Source: an uncultured Collinsella sp.
GTDB lineage: Bacteria; Actinomycetota; Coriobacteriia; Coriobacteriales; Coriobacteriaceae
DNA length: 56,090 nt
Assembly: GCA_959599095.1 (NCBI GenBank)
Contig: CAUGGC010000014.1
Location: forward strand, 1 to 56,090
Direction of reading: 5' to 3'
Shown: one piece after another, positions 50,272 through 56,090 of the stretch
Layout: each line of letters begins with the position of its first letter
How positions within the stretch are numbered: the first letter of the stretch is position 1
Translations under genes and position numbers: made by a program
The notes under the pieces: generated by a model
Database searches by the model: none
The model's input: only the letters and a program-made list of their open reading frames with translations
Told to the model about the DNA's origin: nothing

Positions 50272-51747
50272 GTGTTTGATTCCCTGAGCGATCGCCTCAA
50301 CGACACATTTGACCGCCTGCGCGGCAAGGGCAAGCTGACCGAGGCCGATATTACTTCGGCCATGCGCGATATTCGCATGGCGCTGCTCGAGGCCGACGTT
50401 AACTTTAAGGTTGTCAAGGAGTTCGTCGCCAAGACTAAGGAGCGCTGCATGACCGCAGAGGTCATGGAGTCGCTCTCTCCGGCGCAAAACGTCGTCAAGA
50501 TCGTGCTCGACGAGCTTACCGAGATGCTCGGCTCCACCGAGAGCAAGCTCGTCTTTAGCAACCGTATTCCCAATGTCATCATGCTCGTGGGCCTGCAGGG
50601 CTCCGGTAAGACCACGGCTGCCGTAAAGCTGGCCTACCTGCTCAAGAAGCAGGGTCGCTCGCCGTTGCTCGCCGCGTGCGACGTCTACCGTCCCGCTGCT
50701 GCCGACCAGCTGGCCACGCTCGGTGGCGAGATCGGCGTACCGGTCTTCCGCGGCGACGGTGCGCACCCGGTCGATATCGCCAAGGGCGCCATCCAGGAGG
50801 CCGTCGACCACCTGCGCGACGTGGTCATCGTCGATACCGCCGGACGTCTTCAGATCGATGAGCAGATGATGCAGGAGGCCGTGGACATCAAGAAGGCCGT
50901 TAAGCCCGATCAGGTGCTGATGGTCGTCGATGCCATGACCGGCCAGGATATCGTCAACGTCGTCTCGACCTTTGCCGAGCGCACCGACTTTGACGGAGTG
51001 ATCATCTCCAAGCTCGACGGCGATGCCCGTGGCGGCGGCGCGCTTTCCGTGCGCCAGGTGACCGGCAAGCCCATCAAGTTCGTGAGCATGGGCGAGAAGC
51101 CCGATTCGCTGGAGCCGTTCTATCCCGATCGTATGGCCAAGCGCATTCTGGGTATGGGCGACGTTGTCGGCATTATTGAGAAGGCCCAGGAGGCGGCCGA
51201 CGCCGAGCAGCTCGAGGCTGCCGAGCGCATGCTGCGCGAGGGCTTCACCATGAATGACATGCTCGACCAGATGAAGGCCGTCAAGAAGATGGGCGGCATG
51301 AAGGGCATCCTGGGCATGCTCCCCGGCGGCCAGCGTGCGCTCAACCAGATGGGCGGCAACCTGGACGAGGGCATCTTCGACAAGAACGAGGCCATCATCA
51401 TGTCGATGACCAAGGAGGAGCGCCTTCGCCCCTCCATCATCAACGGTCAGCGCCGTGCCCGCATTGCCAAGGGCGCCGGCGTGACCCCCACCGAGGTCAA
51501 TAGCCTTATGAAGCAGTGGGGCGAGATGAACAAGATGATGGGCCGCATGCGCACGATGGCCAATCAGGCGCAGGCCGGCGGCAAGAAGGGCAAGAAGGGT
51601 AAGAAGGGCAAAAAGATGCGCATGCCCAATATTCCCGGTCTGGATGCCATGGGGCTGGGCGGCATGGGCGGCCTGGGAACGGGCGGCCCCAAGTCCGATA
51701 TGGACCTGCTGCGCCAGATGGAAGCGCAGATGCGTAATAAGAAATAG
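50272..51747 (+). CDS. ffh: Signal recognition particle protein Ffh
   Basis: 491 residues from GTG 50272 (AAGGAG upstream). N domain, G domain with VGLQGSGKTTAAVKLA (about 107), ACDVYRPAAADQLATL, IVDTAGRLQIDEQM, SKLDGDARGGGAL. A methionine-rich M domain (from about 310) binds signal sequences and 4.5S RNA (GGMKGILGMLPGGQRALNQM, MKQWGEMNKMMGRMRTMANQ). The Lys/Gly-rich repeat KKGKKGKKGKKMR and a Gly/Met-rich tail extend the C-terminus. No ylxM gene lies between ftsY and ffh. Confidence 0.96.
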   Translation: MFDSLSDRLNDTFDRLRGKGKLTEADITSAMRDIRMALLEADVNFKVVKEFVAKTKERCMTAEVMESLSPAQNVVKIVLDELTEMLGSTESKLVFSNRIPNVIMLVGLQGSGKTTAAVKLAYLLKKQGRSPLLAACDVYRPAAADQLATLGGEIGVPVFRGDGAHPVDIAKGAIQEAVDHLRDVVIVDTAGRLQIDEQMMQEAVDIKKAVKPDQVLMVVDAMTGQDIVNVVSTFAERTDFDGVIISKLDGDARGGGALSVRQVTGKPIKFVSMGEKPDSLEPFYPDRMAKRILGMGDVVGIIEKAQEAADAEQLEAAERMLREGFTMNDMLDQMKAVKKMGGMKGILGMLPGGQRALNQMGGNLDEGIFDKNEAIIMSMTKEERLRPSIINGQRRARIAKGAGVTPTEVNSLMKQWGEMNKMMGRMRTMANQAQAGGKKGKKGKKGKKMRMPNIPGLDAMGLGGMGGLGTGGPKSDMDLLRQMEAQMRNKK

Positions 51748-51772
51748 AGCTCTAATTCCAGTTTGATATGGC

Positions 51773-51808
51773 AAAGGCCACTCGGAAGCTACCGGGTGGC
51801 CTTTGTTG
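51773..51808. terminator. Bidirectional terminator after ffh
   Basis: A 9-bp stem AAAGGCCAC (51773-51781) with GTGGCCTTT (51796-51804). T-rich tails on both strands suit ffh and the convergent gene at 51868. Confidence 0.8.
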
Positions 51809-51867
51809 TTGGCTTTGATTGTTGGGTTGCGTTCAGCGTCGCGCCCCGAGCTCGCGGTGTCGTGCCG

Positions 51868-52632
51868 TTAGTGGCAGCCACAGCCCTCGTGGCCCTCGTG
51901 CTCGTGATGGTCGTGGCAGCTGCAGGACTCGCCGTGTTCGTGGGCGTGGCCGTGGTCATGGCCGTGGCAGCCGCATGTGGCCTCGCCGTTCTGTGCGAGC
52001 GTGCCGGCAATAAGGGCTTCGACGCAAGCGTCGCAGCTGCCCTGGGCACCTGCGTATACCGTGATGCCGGCTTGGGCAAGCGCGTTGATGGCGCCACCGC
52101 CGATGCCGCCGCAGATGAGCGTGTCCACACCGCCGTTGGCGAGCAGGCCCGCCAGGGCGCCGTGGCCGGTGCCGCCGGTGCCCACGACCTGCTCGTTGAG
52201 CACCTTGCCGTCCTGAATGTCGTAGATCTTGAACTGCTCGCTGCGGCCAAAGTGCATAAAGATGTTGCCGTTGTCGTACGTCGTTGCCACCCTCATGGTG
52301 CCGACCTCCTTTGCTGGCCATGCGGCCGTCGTCGAGGCGATGGGGGAGTACGCGATATTGCCGCCCTCGATGACGAGCGCTCGTTCGTTGACCAGCGCAT
52401 CGGCCACCTTGCGATGCGCGCGGCTGCAAATGGCCGCCACCGTTGCACGGGCGATGCCCATCTGCTGGGCGACCGCCTCTTGGTTGAGACCTTCCAGGTC
52501 GCACAGGCGCAGCACCTCAAGCTCGTCGACGGTCATGTCGATGGCATCACCGCTGGCCAGGCCATCGGGGGTGAAGCCGCGGTATTCGGGGATGATCCCG
52601 ACGCGGCGCAGTTTTTCGCGTCTTCCTGCCAT
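51868..52632 (-). CDS. DUF134 HTH + dinitrogenase-cofactor (NifX/NafY-like) domain protein with His-rich tail
   Basis: 254 residues from ATG 52632 (AAGGAG upstream). N-terminal DUF134 helix-turn-helix (about 1-95; DELEVLRLCDLEGLNQEAVA, QQMGIARATV). The NifB/NifX/NafY-type domain follows (about 115-215; MRVATTYDNGNIFMHFGRSE, QFKIYDIQDG, GGVDTLICGGIGGGAINALA). The last ~40 residues are His/Cys-rich (CGCHGHDHGHAHEHGESC), a likely metal-binding tail. Stand-alone proteins of this kind are thought to handle iron-sulfur or metal cofactors, without nitrogenase. The promoter carries two matching palindromes, suggesting self-regulation by the HTH domain. Confidence 0.85.
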   Translation of the reverse strand: MAGRREKLRRVGIIPEYRGFTPDGLASGDAIDMTVDELEVLRLCDLEGLNQEAVAQQMGIARATVAAICSRAHRKVADALVNERALVIEGGNIAYSPIASTTAAWPAKEVGTMRVATTYDNGNIFMHFGRSEQFKIYDIQDGKVLNEQVVGTGGTGHGALAGLLANGGVDTLICGGIGGGAINALAQAGITVYAGAQGSCDACVEALIAGTLAQNGEATCGCHGHDHGHAHEHGESCSCHDHHEHEGHEGCGCH

Positions 52633-52646
52633 GCACACTCCTTATC

Positions 52647-52711
52647 TGACATATGTCAACAATTGGATAACGCGTTAGTCGTTGGGCGCAAGGCATTTCT
52701 GGCATATGTCA
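52647..52711. promoter_or_regulatory. Twin palindromic operators for the DUF134 gene
   Basis: TGACATATGTCA (52647-52658) and TGGCATATGTCA (52700-52711), the second within the wider dyad TTCTGGCATATGTCAGAA. The first overlaps the predicted transcription start and the second lies just upstream of the -35. Confidence 0.65.
52664..52691 (-). promoter_or_regulatory. Promoter of the DUF134 gene
   Basis: On the minus strand: TTGCGC (52691-52686), 16-bp spacer, TATCCA (52669-52664). Start near 52657, within the first operator. Confidence 0.5.
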
Positions 52712-52788
52712 GAAAAAGGCTAAGATGCCTCGTTGCCGCTTGCGGAGCCGCGCTGCCGTGCATTGCGTGTGCCGGACTAAGTGTCCAA

Positions 52789-52816
52789 TTCGACACTCGC
52801 GCGCCTGGGCTACAAT
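52789..52816 (+). promoter_or_regulatory. Promoter of thyA
   Basis: TTCGAC (52789-52794), 16-bp spacer, TACAAT (52811-52816); about 35 bp before the thyA start codon. Confidence 0.5.
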
Positions 52817-52850
52817 AAATCTCGCTTATAGGCGACTGACAGGAGGGTCA

Positions 52851-53699
52851 ATGAGCAAAGCTGATCAGCAGTTTGTAACCATGTGCCGCGATATCTTGGA
52901 TCATGGCACCACCACCGAGGGCCAAAAGGTCCGTCCGGTGTGGGAGGACGGCACCCCTGCCTATACCATTAAAAACTTTGGTGTCACGGCGCGCTATGAT
53001 CTGCGCGAGGAGTTCCCCGCGCTCACCCTGCGTCGTACGGCGCTTAAGTCTGCCATGGACGAGATTCTGTGGATCTATCAAAAGAAGTCCAATAACGTGC
53101 ATGATCTCAACAGCCATATCTGGGATGAGTGGGCCGATGAGACCGGTTCCATCGGTAAAGCCTACGGCTATCAGATTGGTCAGAAGAGCCATTACGCCGA
53201 GGGCGACTTCGACCAGATGGACCGTGTGCTGTACGACCTTAAGCACACGCCGTATAGTCGCCGCATTATGACCAATACGTACGTGTTTAGCGATCTGTCC
53301 GAGATGCACCTTTATCCGTGCGCCTATAGCGTGACCTATAACGTGACGCAGCGTCCTCAGGACGACAAGCCGACGCTCAACATGATTCTCAACCAGCGCA
53401 GCCAGGACATTTTGGCCGCGAACAACTGGAACGTGTGCCAGTACGCCATTTTGCTGATGATGGTCGCGCAGTCGGTCGATATGATTCCCGGTGAGCTGCT
53501 GCACGTGATCGCCGACGCCCATATCTATGATCGTCATGTCGATATCGTCCGCGAGCTTATCGAGCGTCCGCAGTTTGCGGCACCCAAGGTAACGCTCAAC
53601 CCCGATGTGCATGACTTCTATGCGTTTACGACCGATGACCTGATCGTCGAGGGCTATGAGCACGGCCCGCAGGTCAAGAACATTCCCATTGCGGTGTAG
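52851..53699 (+). CDS. thyA: Thymidylate synthase
   Basis: 282 residues from ATG 52851 (AGGAGGG upstream); the longer frame from 52725 crosses the promoter. Methylates dUMP to dTMP with methylene-tetrahydrofolate. The active-site Cys lies in MHLYPCAYSVTYNV. NQRSQDILAANNWNVCQYAI is the dUMP-binding block and HIYDRHVDIV the following conserved site. The sequences PCAY and RSQD differ from the common PCH and RSCD forms, as in a divergent branch of ThyA. Followed by the dihydrofolate reductase gene, which restores the folate it oxidises. Confidence 0.93.
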   Translation: MSKADQQFVTMCRDILDHGTTTEGQKVRPVWEDGTPAYTIKNFGVTARYDLREEFPALTLRRTALKSAMDEILWIYQKKSNNVHDLNSHIWDEWADETGSIGKAYGYQIGQKSHYAEGDFDQMDRVLYDLKHTPYSRRIMTNTYVFSDLSEMHLYPCAYSVTYNVTQRPQDDKPTLNMILNQRSQDILAANNWNVCQYAILLMMVAQSVDMIPGELLHVIADAHIYDRHVDIVRELIERPQFAAPKVTLNPDVHDFYAFTTDDLIVEGYEHGPQVKNIPIAV

Positions 53700-53708
53700 G
53701 TGGTGCTC

Positions 53709-54227
53709 ATGACGTGTAAGCTATCTGCTATCGTCGCCGTGTGTGACGATTGGGGCATTGGGTGCGAGGGCGACATGGTGGTGTCCAATCGCGCCGATAT
53801 GCGCCATTTTGTGGCCTGCACCAAGGGCTGCCCGGTTATCATGGGACGCAAGACCCTGCTGAGTTTTCCCGGCGGGCGTCCGCTCAAGAACCGCCGCAAT
53901 ATCGTGCTCACCCGCGACGAGAGCTTTGCCCCCGAGGGCGTCGACGTGGTGCATAGTATCGACGAGGCGCTCGCCGCGGTTGCCGATGAGCCCGTTGCCT
54001 GGGTGATCGGTGGCGGCGATGTCTATCGGCATTTTTTGCCGTATTGCGTCGAGGCCGAGGTCACGCATAACCACTGCGTCCATGTCGTGGATACGTACTT
54101 TCCCGATTTGGAAGCCGATCCTGCGTGGGAGATTGCGCAGCGTAGCGGGGTCGCGACGATTGCCGCCGGTGAGGGTGACGAGGGCGTCGATTATGAGTTC
54201 GTGACGTATCGTCGCATCGAGGCGTAA
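53709..54227 (+). CDS. folA: Dihydrofolate reductase
   Basis: 172 residues from ATG 53709 (AGGTGG upstream); a GTG at 53700 is also possible. LSAIVAVCDDWGIGCEGDMV (substrate-site loop with the family's N-terminal strand), PVIMGRKTLLSFPGGRPLKN (NADPH site), NIVLTRD, and VAWVIGGGDVYRHFLPYCVE. Regenerates tetrahydrofolate used by the neighbouring ThyA. Starts 9 bp after thyA, forming a two-gene operon with a terminator at 54272. Confidence 0.93.
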   Translation: MTCKLSAIVAVCDDWGIGCEGDMVVSNRADMRHFVACTKGCPVIMGRKTLLSFPGGRPLKNRRNIVLTRDESFAPEGVDVVHSIDEALAAVADEPVAWVIGGGDVYRHFLPYCVEAEVTHNHCVHVVDTYFPDLEADPAWEIAQRSGVATIAAGEGDEGVDYEFVTYRRIEA

Positions 54228-54271
54228 ATCGTCTGGCGTGAACGGTATCATCGGGTTGATTGAATGCATGG

Positions 54272-54296
54272 GGCGGCGCTTAGCGTCGCCTCGTTT
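54272..54296 (+). terminator. Terminator after folA
   Basis: Stem GGCGGCGC (54272-54279) with GCGTCGCC (54283-54290), loop TTA, followed by TCGTTT. Confidence 0.7.
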
Positions 54297-54336
54297 GGTA
54301 TAGATGTGCTGTAAAGAAGGGTGCGGGCTGGCTGCT

Positions 54337-55251
54337 ATGACTGATGCCGTTGAGGTTCTGCGAATTGATTCGCTCGAGGACGAGCGGCTCGATGCCTACG
54401 TGCGACTGACCGAGCGTGAGCTTCGCTGCGTGCTGGAGCCGCAGAAGGGCATTTTTATCGCTGAGAGTGCCAAGGTCATCGAGCGTGCGGTTCGCGCTGG
54501 ATATGAGCCGGTGAGCTTTCTTCTGGGCGAGCGCTGGCTCGACCAGATGATGCCGCTGTTTGACCAGCTTGTCGTGCGCGAGGGAGCGGGTCCGGTTCCC
54601 GTGTTCGTGGCCTCCATGGAGCTCATGGAGCAGTTGACGGGCTTTAACGTGACGCGCGGCGCGCTGGCGGCGTTCCGTCGCCCGCGTCAGATTCCGGTTG
54701 ATGAGTTCTTGGGCGGCGTTGTCGAGGCGGCGGGGGGTCGTCCGGTGCGCGTGTGCGTGCTTGAGGGTATTGTCGATCACACCAATGTTGGCGCGATTTT
54801 CCGCTCGGCTGCCGCATTGAACGTTGACGGTATTTTGGTCAGCCCGACGTGCTGCGATCCACTGTATCGTCGCTCGGCCCGCGTGAGCATGGGCACCGTG
54901 TTTCAGGTGCCGTGGACGCGCATTGGCAGCGAGGCTCGTGAGTGGCCGCATGATGGTCTGAGCGCGTTGCACGATGCCGGTTTTTCGTGTGCCGCTATGG
55001 CGTTGACGGACGACTCTGTTTCGCTTGATGATCCTGTACTGCGGAAGATTGATCGCTTGGCGATTTTTATGGGCACCGAGGGTGCCGGCTTGGGCGCCAA
55101 GACCATTGCCGGCTGTGACCACGCGGTGCGCATTCCGATGGCGCACGGGGTCGATTCGCTCAACGTGGCCGCGGCGAGCGCCGTCGCCTTTTGGCAGCTG
55201 TGCCCGCACGTGAGCAATGAGTATCACTACCAGCCGGGTTTGTATCACTAG
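54337..55251 (+). CDS. TrmH/SpoU-family RNA 2'-O-methyltransferase
   Basis: 304 residues from ATG 54337; an upstream ATG at 54304 is open but has no ribosome binding site, and the start is uncertain. An N-terminal substrate-binding domain (RLDAYVRLTERELRCVLEPQ, FIAESAKVIERAVRAGYEP) is followed by the knotted SPOUT domain. Its motifs are VLEGIVDHTNVGAIFRSAAA (motif 1), IFMGTEGAGLGAKTI (motif 2) and IPMAHGVDSLNVAAASAVAF (motif 3). It methylates a ribose in rRNA or tRNA; the exact target cannot be told. Confidence 0.88.
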   Translation: MTDAVEVLRIDSLEDERLDAYVRLTERELRCVLEPQKGIFIAESAKVIERAVRAGYEPVSFLLGERWLDQMMPLFDQLVVREGAGPVPVFVASMELMEQLTGFNVTRGALAAFRRPRQIPVDEFLGGVVEAAGGRPVRVCVLEGIVDHTNVGAIFRSAAALNVDGILVSPTCCDPLYRRSARVSMGTVFQVPWTRIGSEAREWPHDGLSALHDAGFSCAAMALTDDSVSLDDPVLRKIDRLAIFMGTEGAGLGAKTIAGCDHAVRIPMAHGVDSLNVAAASAVAFWQLCPHVSNEYHYQPGLYH

Positions 55252-55376
55252 GCAGATATTTTGCACTGGGCTCTGATTCGGGGTGTTTCGGTCGACGCCG
55301 GTCGGTGCTAAGCTGGTATTTGCTTTGGTCTTAAATTGCCGTTTTGTTGTTTAACATACGTTGGCGGGGAGGGCGT

Positions 55377-56066
55377 GTGGCTAAGAAATCTACGGCTATC
55401 GATGTAACGCAGGGTGTCATTTGGCAACAGCTGCTGTCGCTGTGCGTTCCCATCTTTTTTAGTTCGTTTTTTCAGCAGGCCTACACGCTTATCGGTACGT
55501 ATATCGTTGGCCAGTTTGGCGGCAAGCTCGCGCTGGGTGGCATTCAAGCCACGATGGTGCTCACCGAGCTCTGCATTGGCTTTTGCGTTGGCGTCGGCGC
55601 CGGCTGCGCGGTCATTACCGGTCAGTATTTTGGCCAGCACGATGATGAGCGACTGAGTCGTTCGGTCCATACAGCCATGACGCTCGCGCTGGTGGGCGGT
55701 ATCGCTTTCTCGATTCTTGGCATAGTGTTCGTTGAGCCCATGCTGGTGCTTATGAACACGCCGCATGAACTATTGGCCGAGGGCGTGGCCTATGCTCGCT
55801 GTTATTTTGCCGCGATGGTTGCGGCACTGCTGCTTAATATGGGAACCGCACTGCTGCGTGCCGTGGGCGACACGCGCGGCCCCGCTGTGATCATTGCCTC
55901 TGGCTGCCTGGTTAACGTGGTGCTGGATATCATTTTTGTCGCTGTGTTGCATATGGAGGCGCTGGGCTGCGGCATCGCGGTGGCGCTGACCATTTGTTCC
56001 AATGCAACGATGATCGTGTTGCGCATGATGCGCGCTCCGGGTGCATGGCGTCTTTCGCTCATATGA
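55377..56066 (+). CDS. MATE-family transporter, N-terminal half; stops early near the window edge
   Basis: 229 residues from GTG 55377 (GGGGAGGG upstream). About six membrane helices, with the MATE features VTQGVIWQQLLSLCVPIFFS, YTLIGTYIVGQFGGKLALGG, VGVGAGCAVITGQYFGQHDD and LLNMGTALLRAVGDTRGPAV. Intact MATE proteins have twelve helices and about 450 residues. Here TGA follows GAWRLSLI at 56064. Either a frameshift or early stop has broken the gene, or the rest continues in another frame outside the window. These proteins export drugs or metabolites by antiport with cations. Confidence 0.8.
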   Translation: MAKKSTAIDVTQGVIWQQLLSLCVPIFFSSFFQQAYTLIGTYIVGQFGGKLALGGIQATMVLTELCIGFCVGVGAGCAVITGQYFGQHDDERLSRSVHTAMTLALVGGIAFSILGIVFVEPMLVLMNTPHELLAEGVAYARCYFAAMVAALLLNMGTALLRAVGDTRGPAVIIASGCLVNVVLDIIFVAVLHMEALGCGIAVALTICSNATMIVLRMMRAPGAWRLSLI

Positions 56067-56090
56067 CCCAATCCGCTGTCAAGAGCCACA

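Noticed and set aside
47263..51774. Long minus-strand ORFs opposite smc and ffh
   Set aside because: Same antisense artefact; composition is atypical and no ribosome binding sites are seen.

Overview
The window looks like a chromosomal segment of a Collinsella-type bacterium (Coriobacteriia, Actinomycetota). Most of it is GC-rich. Its housekeeping order is rimP-nusA-infB-rbfA-nrnA-truB-ribF-dnaG-rpoD, then recG-rsmD-coaD and yceD-rpmF-plsX-acpP-rnc-smc-ftsY-ffh. A sucrose PTS operon and a Gls24/FakA pair also fit. The genus is an inference from gene content and protein style; no 16S rRNA gene is present.

1-2.5 kb: end of a dTDP-rhamnose reductase gene (rfbD), a small gene broken by an in-frame amber codon, and a chimeric gene joining a secreted transglutaminase-like protein to the tail of an ABC-transporter ATPase.

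2.5-13.3 kb: an AT-richer accessory island of about 10 kb between two diverged direct repeats (2498-2920 and 12855-13281). It holds a TIR/deoxyribosyltransferase-like protein, a deleted IS256-family transposase, an Abi-alpha (DUF4393) protein, a 540-residue protein of unknown function with a HEPN-like end, two small unknown proteins, two Abi_2 (AbiD/AbiF) proteins with HEPN motifs, a DUF2188 protein, and two split pieces of one unknown family. Each Abi_2 gene has a candidate small structured RNA beside it: one just downstream of the first, one just upstream of the second. I read the island as an anti-phage (abortive infection) island. The Abi_2 plus RNA pairs are the best candidates for an under-described system.

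13.3-24.4 kb: sucrose uptake and hydrolysis (scrR, scrA, scrB) with LacI-type operators, a degenerate PLP-fold protein, a ModE-like regulator, guaB, an unusual 119-nt inverted repeat in front of leuS, leuS, and a lipoprotein.

24.6-36.3 kb: a transcription/translation cluster headed by a promoter and an intrinsic terminator (attenuator layout), with many overlapping genes and rpoD at the end. Two tandem tRNA-Asn genes follow.

36.8-51.8 kb: Gls24-like protein and FakA, recG, rsmD, coaD, a coiled-coil protein, the yceD-rpmF pair, fatty-acid/phospholipid genes plsX and acpP, rnc, smc, and both SRP GTPases.

51.8-56.1 kb: a DUF134/dinitrogenase-cofactor-domain protein with twin palindromic operators, thymidylate synthase and dihydrofolate reductase, a SpoU-type RNA methyltransferase, and a MATE-family transporter that stops after about half the usual length near the window edge.

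No CRISPR array, integrase, rRNA gene or replication origin was seen.
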